DNA of 64,000 nt, taken from contig JAJHZJ010000028.1 of NCBI GenBank assembly GCA_023548195.1, positions 248,001 through 312,000 of the forward strand, read 5' to 3'. Shown here in pieces: positions 47,196-60,019 of this stretch. Position 1 is the first letter of the stretch; each line of letters begins with the position of its first letter. The DNA comes from Bettongia penicillata ogilbyi (lineage: Eukaryota; Chordata; Mammalia; Diprotodontia; Potoroidae). The notes beneath the pieces are model-generated. The model had not been told where the DNA came from. It worked only from the letters and a program-made list of their open reading frames with translations, and ran no database searches. The translations under genes were made by a program, and so were the position numbers.

Positions 47196-47704
47196 TTAGA
47201 TTTAGAGCTTCATTGCGATGCAGAGACTGAAAAAATTTCCAATGATCCCTTCAGGCAAAATTCCTTTCACATCCAGAGAAAAAACTGTTGAATTCAATTA
47301 CAGAATATAACTGATCATTTTCTTTTGCATTATGTTTTGGTTTATTTTATGATTTCTCCCATTCATTTTAATTCTTCTATGCAACATGACTAAAGTGAAA
47401 ATGTATTTCATAGGAATGTATGTGTGGAACCTATATAAAATTGTATACCATCTCAGGGAGGGAGGAAGGAGGTAAAGCAAAAGAGGAGAGAAGGGGGAGG
47501 AGAAAAAATTAAGTTATACGAAAGTGATTGTAGAACACTGAAAACAAATAAAATACTCAAAAATAAGAAATAGACTAAGACAAATGGCAAAAAGATCCAA
47601 AAAGTCAATGAAGAGAAGAATGCCTAAAAAATTAGAATTGGGTAAATGGGAAAAAAAGTCTAAAATCTCACTAAGGAAAATATTCCCTAAAAATAAGAAT
47701 AGAG

Positions 47705-50439
47705 GGGGGCACAGCCAAGATGGCAGAATAGAAAGACACACTCACAGAGAGTCTCCCCCCACAGCCCATAAAACACCTGTAGAGAAGGACTCTCAACAAA
47801 TTTTGGAGTAGCAGAAGTGGAGAGCAACAGAATGGAGGAGATTTCCAGTCTACAGGAACCTGAAAGGCCCACAGAAATGTCTGTTACACCAGACGCAGAG
47901 CCCAGCATGGAGCCCAGCCCAGCCTTGACTGTGTGATGCGACGAGACTGTAGGAGGAGGACGCCTGGAGACTGAATCTCCAGTCACAGCAGCGGCCCTCA
48001 GATCCCTCAACCTACAGGCGCCAAAGGTGAGTGGCAGGGTTTTATCAGCTGACTGGGAAGGGAGAAGGGCCTTCACATAGCTCAGGCAGCAGGCAGCGGC
48101 CACAGAAGTTGCACAGCAGCCTGTACGGAAGTTTCATTGTTGATGGGTAAAAACCCCTGGAGGTACTGAAGAGCTGAGTCTTATCTCAGCCCTGGGTAGA
48201 GTCCCTGGCCAAGCTGGTCTTTGTCTCATACTGAATGGCAACCCTGACAATCCAGCTTATCTGAAAATCAGCCCCCAGTGCTGATTTTATTGGAACTGGA
48301 GGCCAAGTGGCTGTGGAGAGGTATGTACTAAAATTCTGTTTATTGGGTTGGAAAATGCTCAAAAAAGGGGAAAAAAAATACGACCACAGAAGGGTACTTT
48401 CTTGGTGAACAGATACCTCCTCCCATGCTTTCAGATGAGGAAGAACAATGCTTACCATCAGGGAAAGATCAGAAGTCAAGCCTTCTGTATCCCAAAAATC
48501 AAAAATAAATATTCGATGGGTTCAGGCCATGGAAGAGCTCAAAAAGGATTTTGAAAATCAAGTTAGAGAGGTGAAGGAAAAATGGGAAGAAAAATGAGAG
48601 AGATGTAAGAAAAGCATGAAAAGCAGGTCAACACCTTCCTAAAGGACACCCAAAAAAATGCTGAAGAAAATAACACTTTGAAAAATAGGCTACAATTGGC
48701 AAAAGAGGTTTAAAAAGCCAGTGAGGAGAAGAATGCTTTCAAAAGCAGAATTAGCCACAAGAAATAGGAGGTTGAAAAGCTCACTGAAGAAAATAGTTCT
48801 CTCAAAATTAGAATGGAACAGATGGAGCCTAATGACTTTCTGAGAAACCAAGAAATCACCAAATAAAACCAAAAGAATGAAAAAATAGAAGATAATATGA
48901 ACATCTCATTTGAAAAACAACTGACCTGGAAAATAGACCCAGGAGAGACAATTTAAAAATTATGGGACTACCTGAATGCCACGATCAAAAACAGAGCCTA
49001 GACATCATCTTTCATGAAATTATCAAAGAAAACTGCCCTGATATTCTAGAACCAGAGGGCAAAATAAGTATTCAAGGATCCACCAATCACCGCCTGAAAG
49101 AGAGCCAAAAAGAGAAACTCCTAGGAACATTGTGGCCAAATTCCAGAGTTCCCTAGTCAAGGAGAAAGTATTACAAACCACTAGAAAGAAACAATTCCAG
49201 TACTGTGGAAATACAATCAGGATAACACAAGATCTAGCAGTTTCTACATTAGGGGAACGAAGGGCCTGGAATATAATATTCCAGAAGTCAAAGGAATTAG
49301 GACTCAAGCCAAGAATCATCTACCCAGCAAAACTGAGCATAATACTTCTGGGGAAAAAAATGGTCTTTCAGTGAAATAGAGGACTTTCAAGCATTCTTTA
49401 TGAAAAGACCAGAGCTGAAAAGAAAATTTGACCTTCAAACACAAGAATGAAGAGAAGCATGAAAAGGTAAACAGCAAAGAGAAGTCATAAGGGACTCACC
49501 AAAGCTGAACTGTTTACATTCCTACATGGAAAAACAATATTTGTAACTCTTGAAACTTTTCAGTGTCTGGGTATTTGGTGGGATTGCACATGTGCACACA
49601 TACACACACACACACAGAGACAGAGAACAGAGAGTGAATTGAATAGGATGGGATCACTTCTTAAAAAAACTAAATTAAGTGGTGAGAGAGAAATATATTG
49701 GGAGGAGAAAGAGAGAAATGGAATGGGCAAATTATCTCTCATAGAAGAGGCAGGCAGGGGACTTTTTAGTGGAGGGAAAAAGGAGAGGTGAGAGAAAAGC
49801 ATGAAGCTTACTCTCATCACCTTCGCCTAAAGGAAGGAATAAAATGTGCACACTCATTTTGGTATGAAAACCTATCTTACAATACAGGAAAGTGGGGGAG
49901 AAGGGGATAAGCAGGGTGGGGGGGATGATGGAAAGGAGGGCAGTAGGAAGAGGGAGCAATTTGAAGTCAATACTCTTGGGGAGGGATAGGATCAAAGGAG
50001 AGAATACAAGCAATGGGGGGGCAGGATAGGATGGAGGGAAATATAGTTAGTCTCACACAATACAACTATTGTGGAAGTCATTTGCAATACTACACAGATA
50101 TGGCCTATATTGAATTGCTTGCTTCCCAAAGGAAATTGGTGGGGAGGGAGGGATGAAGACAAGTTGGAATTCAAAGTTTTAGGAACAACTGTTGAGTATT
50201 GTTCTTGCTACCAGGAAATAAGAAATACAGGTAATGCAGTATAGAAAGTTATCTGACCCTACAGGACAAAAGAGAAGATGTGGACAAGGGAAGGGAGGGA
50301 TGTTAGAAGATAGGGCAGATTGGTGATAGGGGCAATTATCATGCTTGGTGTATTGGGGTGGGGGAGAGGAGTAATTGGGAGAAAATTTGAAACCTAAAGC
50401 TTTGTGAAAATGAATGTTAAAAGTTAAATAAATTAATAA
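47705..50439 (+). mobile_element. Complete HAL1-like half-LINE nested in old HAL1
   Basis: 2.7 kb with target duplications AAAAATAAGAATAGAG (47689-47704) and AAAAATAAGAGTAGAG (50440-50455), 15 of 16 matching. The 5' end is GGGGCACAGCCAAGATGGC. It has a 5' UTR to about 48350, ORF1 remnant (48352-49450), and a 3' UTR with a CA tract (49594-49616) and a G-rich region, ending in an A-rich 3' terminus. No ORF2. Inserted into an older relative's ORF1. Confidence 0.92.
48352..49450 (+). pseudogene. HAL1 ORF1 remnant
   Basis: ORF1 text from the ATG region near 48354 through a coiled coil broken by several stops (TGA near 48594, TAA near 48711). The RRM/CTD follow, including MGLPECHDQKQSLDIIFHEII (48962, shown in part) and TRKKQFQYCGNTIRITQD (49180). 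Slightly more damaged than the 19527 copy. Confidence 0.8.
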
Positions 50440-50455
50440 AAAAATAAGAGTAGAG

Positions 50456-51050
50456 CAAATAGAAGCTAACACCTCCATGAGAAATCAAGAAATAATAAAA
50501 CAAAAATAAAAGAATGACAAAATAGAAGACAATGTGAAAATAAGCTGACCTACAAAATAGTTCCAGGAGAGATAATTTTTAAAATTTTTGGAGTACCTGA
50601 AAGCCATGATGCTAAAGAGCCTAGACATCATTTTTCAAGAAATTTACAAGGAAATCTGCCTTAATATTTTAGAAACAGAGTGCAAAATAAAAATTGAAAC
50701 AATCCACATATCATTTCCCAAAAGGGAGTCTGAAAGGTAACTACTAGGGATATTACTGTCAAATTGCAGAATTCCCAAGTCATGGAGAATGTATTGCAAG
50801 TATCCAGAAATTAAAAATTCAAAGATTGTGGAAACACCATTAAGATTGTATAAGATATTGCAGTTTCTACATTAAGGGGTCAGGACTTGAAATATGATAT
50901 TGTGGAGGTCAAAATGGCTAGGATTAAAACCAAGAATCGCTTACCCAACAAAACTGAGTGTAATCCTTTAGGGGAAAAATGTATATTCAATGAAATAGAT
51001 AACTTTCAAGTATTCTAGATGAAAAAGACAAGAACTGAATAGGAAATTTG
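50456..51050 (+). pseudogene. Old HAL1 ORF1, C-terminal half
   Basis: Resumes the ORF1 of the element that began at 41340: 'GCTAACACCTCCATGAG', 'GGAGTACCTGAAAGCC', 'TTTCAAGAAATTTACAAGG', 'ATGAAATAGATAACTTTCAAG'. Many stops. Confidence 0.65.
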
Positions 51051-51204
51051 ACTTTCAAATACAAAACTGAAGAGAAGCATGAGAAAGTAAACAGTAAAGA
51101 GAAATCATAATGGACTTATTAAAGATGAACTGTTTACATTCCTCTGTGGAAAGATGATACTTGTAATTCATGAGACCTTTCTCAGAATTAGGATAGTTGG
51201 AGGG

Positions 51205-51207
51205 AAA

Positions 51208-51241
<34 letters not shown>
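51205..51241 (+). repeat. (CA)n tract in old HAL1 3' UTR
   Basis: About 16 CA units at the same 3' UTR position as in the other copies. Confidence 0.9.
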
Positions 51242-51244
<3 letters not shown>

Positions 51245-52065
51245 GAGCACAGGGTGAGATGACTATGAAGGGACAATATCTAAAAATAAAATTAAGGAGT
51301 AAGAGAGAAATGTACCGGGAGAAGGAGAAACAGATAGGTAGGTTGGGGTAAATTATCTCAAATAAGAGAAGCGGAAAAAGACTTTACATTGGAGAGGAAG
51401 AGGGAGGACGTGAGAGGCAATGAATGAATCTTAACTCTCATCAAATCTGGATTAAGTAAGCAATAAAATGTACACTCAATTGTTAATGGAAATCTCTCTT
51501 ATCCAACAGGAAAGTGGGGGGAAAGGTATAAGAGAGAGGGAATGATATAAGAGAAGTCAAACTGAGGGAGGCAATAATCAGAAGTAAACACTTTTAAGGA
51601 AGAACAAGGTCAAAGGAGACAATAGAATAAATGGGAGTTGGGATAAGAGGGAGGGAAATATAATTAGTCTTTCACAACATGACTAAGATGGAGAGGTTTT
51701 GCATGACTGCACGTGTGCAACCTGTACCAAATTACTTGCCTTTTTGGTGAGGGTAGTTGGGGAGGAAGGGAGGGAAATAATTTGGAACTCCAAATTTTAG
51801 AAACTCATGCTGGAAATTGTTTTAACATGTAGCTAGCAAATAAGATATACAGGAAAAGGAATGTAGAAATCTATCTTGCCCTACAGGACAATGGAAGGGA
51901 AAGAGGATAAGAGAAGGGAGAGTGTAGAAAGGATTCAGCAGAGTGGAATAGGGATAATCAGAGTGCATATTGTATTGGGCTGGGGGAAAGGGTGACATGG
52001 GGAAAATTTGGAACTAAAAGTTTTGTGGAAACGAAAGTTGAAAACTAAAAATAAATTAATTAAAT

Positions 52066-52711
52066 AATAAAATAAATTGATCAATAAAATATAACTAAAA
52101 CAAAGTATCTATTTTCTCTGTTTCTCTATATGAATATACCATGTTGTATTTTTGTATCATCCATTTAATTGGAGAACTTTTTTCATTATATTCATTTCTG
52201 ACTTTTTCTCTTTTCCTGATACAATGAACTATCCTTTCAAGATTTTACAAGAAGAAGAGATATTCAAAAAAACAAAACGAAACAACAGTTCATAAAAATT
52301 AAATCATACATTGGTAATATATGACAGTATATATATTATATATATACATACATTATATATTATATATTACATATATTACATAAATAATATTCTACATTCA
52401 TACTATCTTCCCTCTATAATGAATGGATGCTGGTACATTTCCTTAACTCCCCTCCTGGGTTAAATTTGGGCATATGATAACTGTCAGGCACTTTATTATT
52501 CACATTTATAGCCAAGATGAGCAGGAGAATCATTGCTCTAACTGGTAAATTAACCTCATGCAATTACAGGGTTTACATCCTTGTTAGAATGAAGTATTGC
52601 TAAAGGAGTTAGACATGTATGCTTGATCATACATGAGAGAAATTCTTCTTATGCCTTAGTTTAGAGGACATGATGAAATCTTGAGAGTTCCATTGGTTCA
52701 TGCTGACTTGA
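52066..52711. other. Single-copy-looking AT-rich sequence
   Basis: Between two HAL1s. A degenerate TATA-rich stretch lies at 52320-52390. No gene or repeat family recognised. Confidence 0.35.
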
Positions 52712-53399
52712 AAATGACTGGAATAGAGGCAGAGTCAAGATGGCAGAGTAGAAGGATGGACCTGTAGAAGCTCTACCCCCATAGCCCATAAAATACATGT
52801 AAAAATGACTCTAAACAAATTTTAGAGGAGTAGAAGCCACAAAACGACAGAGAGAAAGACATTTCCATATCAAGACAGCCTGGAATACTGACAGGAAAGG
52901 TCTATTGTACCAAACTCAGAGTGGAGCGCAGCCCAGCATGGACCTTGCAGCACAGCAGGGCAGGACCAAGCAGCAGCAGTTCCCAGATTATTCAACCAAC
53001 AAACGCCAGAGACAGCTTCATAGGTCAGTGAGAAAGCTGCAGCTCCGGCCCTAGGCAGCAGGAGAGTCAATTTTTGGAGCCCTCATTCAAAAGCCCCTGG
53101 GGGAATTGAGTGGCTGATCTGAATCTCAGCCCTGAATGACTAGCCTAGGTTGAAGAGGAGCACTAGTGGAGTGGAGTTGATGGAGGTCCGGGAGAGGAAA
53201 ATCTACTCACGGATCCTGGGCAAAAAAGAATACTTCTGGTTGCTCCTAGACCAGAGGGCAGCCCAGGAGAGGAGCAAACTCTTTTCCCCTGATCGTGCCA
53301 CCTTGGAGGAACTGAGAATTTACAGGTCCCTAGAATATACTCTCCTGTTGACAAAGTACTCAAAATGCAAGTAAGTGACTGCGAAATTGCCCCAAAATG

Positions 53400-54480
53400 G
53401 GGAAAAATAAGACTATAGAATGTTACATTCTTGGTGAACAGGCATTTTTTTTCATACTTTCAGATGAGGAAGAACAATGAATACTATTAGAGGAAGACCT
53501 AAAAGTGAAGTCTTCTGCATTCAAAACCTCCAAAGTAAATATGCAATGTTCCCTGGCCATCGAAGAGCTCAGAAAGGATTTTGTAAATCAAGTAAGAGAA
53601 GTGGAGGAAAAATTGGGAAAAGAAATGAGAGATGCAAGAAAAGCATGAAAAGCAAGTCAATAGCTTGCTAAAGAGAGCCAAAAAATGCTGAAGAAAATAA
53701 TAACTATAAAAATAGATAATGTAAATGGCAAAAGAGGATTCAAAAAGCCAATGAGAAGAATTTTTTAAAAAGCATAATTAGCCAAATGAAAAAGGAGGCT
53801 CAAAAGCTCACTGAAGAAAGTAGTTCTTTAAAAATGAGAATGGAGCAGATGGAAAATATTGATTTTGTGAGAAACTAAGAAATTAGAAAAGAAACCAAAG
53901 AATTAAAAAATAGAAGACAATGTGAATTATCTCATTGGAAAAACAGCTGACCTGGAAAATAGGTCCAGGAAAGACAATTTAAAAATTATGGGACTACTTG
54001 AAAGACATGATCAAATAAAAGAACCTAGACATCATCTTTCATGAAATTATCGAGGAAAAATTGCCCTGATAATCTAGAACCAGAGGGTAAAATAAATGTT
54101 GACAGAATTCACCAATAATCCCCTGAAAGAAATACAAAAAAAAAGGTCCTAGGAATAATGTACCCAAATTCCAGAGTCCCAAGATCAAGGGGAAAGTATT
54201 GCAAGCAGGCTTAAAGAAACAACTCGAGTATTGTAGAAATAAAATCAGAATAAAACAAGATCTAGCAGCTTCTACATTAAGTAATCAAAGGTCTTGGAAT
54301 GTGATATTCCAGAGGTCAAAGGAACAAGGATTAAAACAAAGAATCATCTACCCAGCAAAACTGTTTATAATACTTCAGGGGAAAATGGTCATTCATTTAA
54401 ATAGGGAACTTTCAAGCATTTTTGATGAAAAGACCAGAGCCAAATAGAAAATTTAACTTTCAAACACAAGCATCAGCATA
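53400..54480 (+). pseudogene. HAL1 ORF1 remnant
   Basis: The coiled coil ('GGCCATCGAAGAGCTCAG', 'GAGAAGTGGAGGAAAAATTG') and RRM/CTD (VIFQRSKEQGLKQRIIYPAK near 54305) are readable, with frequent stops and small indels. More decayed than the 19527 copy. Confidence 0.75.
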
Positions 54481-54519
54481 AGCATGAAAAGGTAAACAGG
54501 AAAGAGAAATGTTCTTTTT

Positions 54520-55650
54520 TTTATTAAATCAAATTGACCTAAGGTTTATCAATTTTATTGTTGTTTTTTTTTTTCACAAAACCAACTCTTAATTTTATTT
54601 AGTAGTTCAATTTTTTTTCTTAATTTCAATTTTATTAACCTCTCCTTTGGTTTTCAGTATTTCTAATTTGGTATTTACTTGGGGATTTTCAGTTTGTTCT
54701 ATTTTGAGCTTTTTCAGCTGCATGCCCAATTCATTGACCTCCTCTTTCTCTATTTTATTCATGTAGGCATTCAAAATACAAAACTTACCCTAAGAACTGC
54801 TTTTGCACTATCTCATATGATTTGGTAGGTTGTCTCATTATTGTCATTGTGTTGAATTAAGATGTTGATTCTTTCTATGGTTTGTTGTTTAACCCATTCG
54901 TTCTTTAGGATTAGATTGTTTAGTTTCAAATTAGTTTTTAGTTTATATTTCCATGGCCTTTGATTACACATAAATTTTATTGCATTATGATCTGAGAACG
55001 ATGCATTGACTATCTGTCTTTCTGTACTGGATTGTGAGGTTTTTATGGCCTAGTGCATGGTCAATTTTGGTATATGTGCCATGTATCACTGATAAAACGG
55101 TATAGTCCTCTTTATCCTCATTCTATTTTCTACAGAAATCTATCATATCTACTTTATCCAGAATTCTATTCAGCTTCATAACTTATTTTTGTTTATTTTC
55201 AGGTTAGATTTATCAAGTTCAGAGAGGGGGAGGCTGGGGCTCCCTACTAGTTTAGTTTTACTGTCTATTTCTTCCTATAAATCCTTGAGTTTCTCCTCTA
55301 AGAATTTGGTTGTTATACCACTTGGAGTATACATGATTAGTATTGAAATTACTTCGTTGTCTATGGTGCCTTTTAGAATGATATAGTTTTCATTATCTTT
55401 TTTGATTAGAACTATTTGTCTGAGATTAGGATTGCTACCCCTGCCTTTTTTTTTTTTTACATCAGCTGAAGCACTATATATTCTGCTCCAACATTTACCC
55501 CGTATGTATGCTCCTGTTTCAAATGTATATCTTGTAAACAACATAATGTTGGATTATTGTTTTTAATCCATTCTGCTATCCATCTCTGTTTTATGGGAGA
55601 GGTCATCCCATTCACCTTGACAGTTATGATTATTATCTGTGTCATTCCCT
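54520..55650 (-). pseudogene. L1 ORF2 endonuclease and linker remnant
   Basis: VNGMTSPIKQRWIAEWIKNN and CCLQDIHL (55650-55560) give the endonuclease start. The usual catalytic Glu of the LQET/LQEI motif is Asp here. YIILKGTIDNEVISIL and PSGITTKFLEEKLKDL (55400-55275) follow, then SDHNA-type text near 55000 and the linker to 54520. Stops and frameshifts present. Confidence 0.8.
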
Positions 55651-56239
55651 CCATCCCTTTTCCCTTTATTTATGCTTTTAATTTTCCCTTCTCCCTTTCT
55701 CACCATGATAGATTTTGAATTTTTGACCACAGCCTTCCTCAGTCTTCCCTCCCTTCTTTCAGCCCTGTTGAAATCCCCTTTTAATCCCCTTTTCCCTGAC
55801 TACTTCTTCCCTCCCTTTTAGCCTCCTCTGTCTTTTCTTTCAACTGTCCCCTCCCACTGCCTATAGAGTTAATTTTATTTCTATACTATGTTGAGTTTGT
55901 TGTACCCTCCTTGAATCCAATAAGATGAGAGTAACTTTCAAATAATTTTCATCTCCCTTCCCTATTTACTTCTACTGTAATATATTTTGGTACCTCTTCC
56001 TGATATGTAATTTATTGCTCCTTCCTTTTCATATCTCCCATTACAATCCCTTTGCACCCTTAAATTATATTTGCTTTCATCACATCATTTAATTTATACT
56101 CACTCCCTCTATGTATATCCCTTTTACACTTAATAAATATATAATTCTCAAGATTAACAAGTCTCATCTTCCCTTATAGAGATGTAAACAGTTTGCCCAT
56201 ATTGAGTAACAACTTTTTCTCCCTCTTTACCTTTTTATG

Positions 56240-57290
56240 CCCCTCTTGAGACCTGCTTTGGAAGATCAGATTTTCTATGGAGTTCTGTAATTTTCATCAG
56301 GAAGGTCTGGAAATGCCTTATTTCATTGAATGTCCATCGCCTTGGCTGAAATATTATGCTAAGCTTTGCTTAGTAGGTAAATCTTGGTTGTAGTCCCAGT
56401 TCCTTTGCCTTACAAAATATGGTATGTCAATTCCTTTGATCTTCTAATGTAGATGCTTCAAGGTCTTATGTGATCCTGACTGTAGCTCCTTGATATTTGA
56501 ATTGTTTCTTTCTGGCTGCCTGCTGTATTTTCTTCTTTACTTGATAGTTTTGAAATTTGGCAAAGAGATTTCTTGATGTTTTTCATTTGGGGTTTCTTTC
56601 AAGAGTTGAATGGTGGATTTTTTTCAATGACTGTTTTGCCCTCTGGATCTAGAATTTTTGGACAATTTTCCTTGATGATTTTTTGCATGATATTGACCAG
56701 ACTCTTTTTTTTATCATGGTTTTCTGGTAGACCAATAATTCTTAGATTTTATCTCTTGGATTTGTTTCCCAGGTCATTTTTTTTTCCAATTCGATATTTT
56801 ACATTTTCTTCATTTTCTAATTCTTTAGATTCGGTTTCACTGATTCTTGATGTCTCATAGGTTCATTAGCTTCTACTTGCCAAATTCTAGTTTTTTTATC
56901 AAATTATTTTCTTCAGTTAACTTTTGCATCACCTTTTCTAACTGTCCAATTTTTCCTTTTTAGTAAATATTTTCTCCAGTTACTCTTTGTACTTCCTTTT
57001 TGATTTGTCCAGTTTTCTGTTTTAAGGAGCTGTTTTCTTCAGTGGATTCTTTTTTTCATATTTTTATTGTCATTGGTCAGTTTTTTTCTATTTCTCTAAT
57101 TTGGATTTTAAAATCCTTCCTGAGCTCTTACAAGAAGGCTCTTTGTGCTACATACCAGTTGATATTCCCTTCTGAAGTTTCAGATGGGACTACAGTCTCA
57201 ATGGTACTCTCTTTGGTATTTGTGTTTTGCTCCTTGTCCCCATAGAAAGATTCTATGGTCTTTTCTTTTCTACTTTGTTTTTTACTCAAG
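56240..57290 (-). pseudogene. L1 ORF1 remnant
   Basis: On the minus strand the N-terminus (SKKQSRKEKTIESFYGDKEQ near 57280) now lacks the ATG (TTG in its place). The coiled coil and RRM/CTD follow to about 56240, matching in order the 42787-43835 ORF1. Several frameshifts. Confidence 0.75.
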
Positions 57291-58883
57291 ATAATAACCC
57301 TTTTCCTGGCTTTTAAAGTAGATATTGGCATCTGTGGCAAAGGGAGCTCTGCCCCACAGTTATTGTGACTAAAACTTGAGGCTTTATGTATTGTGGCCTC
57401 TGGGTCTTTCAACTAGCACCTAAATTCCTGCAGCAGACTTGGGTGCTGAGCTGATTGGTGTTTGAAAGCAGAGATCAGGTAAGGTCTTTTTGGGTTTCCC
57501 CATAGTTACCCTGGGGTTAGTTTGCTAGGTGTGGGGGAAAGGTGGTCTGGACATTGGAGGTCTCCTCTGCTGAGCTAGAGCATAGGCAAGCTCAGCTCTC
57601 TGTGCTAGTGTCTTCCCAATTTCCCTGGGGTTCTGAGCCATGCTTCACCCCTGGGACTCAGGATCTTCTCCTTTTTTGTTCAGGTGGGGCTGTCTGGGAT
57701 AGCTCTGATGCTGCACTGGCCTTTAGGCACAACAAGCGGAACCTCCTTATCAATCTTTCTAACCTCCCAGGCTGAGAATCTGTTTACCCCTTCTACTGCT
57801 CCCATTGTTCTAGAGTCAAGAAAGAGAAATCATAAGGGACTTACTAAAGTTGAACTGTTTACTCTCCTACATGGAAAGATAGCATTTGTAACTCTTGAAA
57901 CTTTTCTCAGGTTTTGAGTAATTGGAGCAATCACACACACACACACACATATACATACATACATAAATACATACATACATACAAACACACACATTTGATA
58001 TATATATATATATATATCATATAAAGACAGAGGGCACAGAGTGAGTTGAATAGGAAGGGATGATATCTAAAAAATAAAATTAAGCAATGAGAGAGGAATA
58101 TATTGGGAGGAGAAAGGGAGAAATGGAATGGAACAAATTATTTCTCATAAAAGAGGAAAGAAAAAGCTTTTTCAATGGAAGGAAGAATGGGGGTGGTGAG
58201 AGGGAAAGGGTGAAGCTTACTCTCATCACATTTGGCTTAAGTAGGGAACAACATGCACACTTAATTTGGTATGAAAATATATCTTACACTACAGGATAGT
58301 AAAGGACAAGGAGATAAATGGAGTGTGGGGGGAGGATGGAAAGGAGGGCAAATGAGAAGAGGGAGTAATTAGAAGTAAACACTTTAGGGGAGGGACAAAG
58401 TCAAAATTTAGAATAGAATAAATGGGGGCCAGGAAAAGATGGAGGGACATATGGTTAGTTTTTCACAACATGGCTATTATGGAAATATTTTGCAAATCTG
58501 GACATATATATCCTATTTTGAATTGCTTGCCTTCTCAGTGGGGATGGGTGTAGAGGGAGTAAGAGAGAGAAGTTGGAACTTAAAGTTTTAATAACAAATG
58601 TTGAGAATTGCTTTTACATGCACTTGGGAAACCAGAAATATGGGTAATGGGGTATAGAAATCCATCTTGCCCTACAAGAATTGAGAGAAGACAAGGATAA
58701 TGGAAGGGAGTGGTGTGGTAGAAAGGAGGGCAGATTGGGGGGAGAGACAATCAGAATGCATAGTGTTTTGAGGCAGGGGAGGGGAAATATGCGGAGAAAA
58801 TTTGGAGCTCAAAATCTTGTGGAAATAAATGTGGAAAACTAAAAATTAATAAATAAACTTTAAAAAAAGGAAATGACTGGAAT

Positions 58884-60015
58884 TTGAAAGGTAATAAGAA
58901 TAGACTCTTGTCTGAGGAAATGTTCTATTTATAATCTATAAGAATGAGCTTTTCATTACCCTTCCTCCATAACCACTTGTAGAATTTAATACTGAAGTGT
59001 GTCAAAGGAGAGAGAAAATTTCTTACCCACCAATGCTCACCCAACAGAAATAACCATATAGCAGAACACCATGGTGAATATGACCTTTGCATAAGAGCAA
59101 GCCTGAGAATACCACAGCCTTTGAAGAGCAGAAGTTATGAACCATCAGAAGTATAATGGAGAAACACATATTGGCATAAACCAGCTGCAATATGTTTTAT
59201 ATGAAGCTACAAAAAATGTGATAGAATACAAATAAATAAGTACATTGTGTGAAGGGGAAATAAAGAGTTCCCAAACTTCACTATTCTTGACAAAGTTCAG
59301 GCTTTTTCTTTCGTTTATTTTTTAATACAGGTCAGGAATTAATAATCCTGAGAAATGAAAATTGCCAGTTTTGAGAATTACTTCAATGCTAACCTCATGA
59401 TCAAGTTTTATTGAATCACATTTTAGTTGCCCAAAGAAGGTTTCTTTAAACACATACTTGTCTTGGTTGAGAACCAATTATACTACTACTGATGGACGTC
59501 TGAAATCACAACATAGCTGAGCAGAAGAGCTCAGTTTCATCGTATTTTCTGGAGTGGTTTGGACAGTGAGGCTCTAAGGTAGATGGGGAATGCTTGCTCC
59601 ATAGCCCTGTAAAGAGCGTACTTTCCAACAGAATAAGGAGTGTGCACCAAAGTAATTGAGTGCTATATGCTTCCCATAGTTGGTCATGCAAGCCTTTTAC
59701 TCCTTTGCATAAATTAAACATTTTCTGCAGAGAAAGAAATTAAAAAAGTGTCTCACGCCACATAGTACTTTGAATATCTTTATGAGAAGGGCCATCGCCA
59801 TCTATACATGGTAAAATAACATAAAGGAACCATATCTAAGACTTTTTTTGAAGAGACAGAGATTCCCCTGGAATATTAAGATGAGGTGAAGACATTAATA
59901 AGCCAAATATAACTTGTCCCATTTCAAGTCCCCAGGACTTGGTTTATTCCACCCCAGTCTCCCTTAGAAGGTGCAATGTGAAATATTGGTGTCATGGGCA
60001 GCATATTTCTAAGTG
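58884..60015. other. Single-copy-looking sequence, no gene seen
   Basis: No repeat family recognised. A short minus-strand frame at 59506-59721 has no domain and is of chance length. Confidence 0.35.
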
Positions 60016-60019
60016 TATC

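Larger units (their letters stand above)
42147..47565 (+). mobile_element. L1 LINE inserted in the old HAL1
   Basis: Flanked by AGAAATAGA at 42138-42146 and 47566-47574. The 5' end has GGGAGCCACAATGGTGG. It has a 5' UTR (to 42786), ORF1 (42787-43835), a purine-rich spacer (44200-44420), and the ORF2 endonuclease start (44430-44543). A nested antisense L1 (44544-45887) interrupts it; the endonuclease then resumes to about 46020. A jump skips the rest of the endonuclease and the reverse transcriptase to the C-terminal region (46030-47195), followed by the 3' UTR. About 2.7 kb is missing at 46020. Confidence 0.88.
41340..52065 (+). mobile_element. Old HAL1-like element split by two insertions
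   Basis: Parts are 41340-42146 (5' UTR and ORF1 start), 47566-47704 (ORF1 coiled coil) and 50456-52065 (rest of ORF1 and 3' UTR ending AACTAAAAATAAATTAATT). The joins are proven by target-site duplications: AGAAATAGA around the L1 at 42147-47565, and a 16-bp AAAAATAAGARTAGAG around the HAL1 at 47705-50439. ORF1 text continues across both. The 5' boundary is approximate and the host's own target duplication was not found. It is more diverged than the HAL1 it carries. Confidence 0.8.
54511..57819 (-). mobile_element. Antisense L1, 3'-truncated at an internal A-tract
   Basis: Target duplication GAAAGAGAAAT at 54500-54510 and 57820-57830. On the minus strand it has a 5' UTR like that of the 42147 L1, though starting about 80 bp in, then ORF1, a purine-rich spacer (56230-55680), and the ORF2 endonuclease and linker. 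It stops at 54511 at TTTAATAAAAAAAAGAAC inside ORF2, where other copies continue. The reverse transcriptase, C-terminus and 3' UTR are absent. The A-rich ORF2 stretch apparently served as the 3' end. Confidence 0.9.
52725..58870 (+). mobile_element. Complete HAL1-like half-LINE split by antisense L1
   Basis: Perfect 13-bp target duplication AAATGACTGGAAT at 52712-52724 and 58871-58883. Own sequence is 52725-54510 plus 57820-58870, about 2.8 kb. It has a 5' end with GAGTCAAGATGGCAG, a 5' UTR, ORF1 (about 53400-54480), and a 3' UTR that resumes at 57831 with 'CATAAGGGACTTACTAAAG' and a CA/CATA tract (57932-57985). There is no ORF2. The resumed sequence matches 20540-21540 base for base in order. 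Confidence 0.92.
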
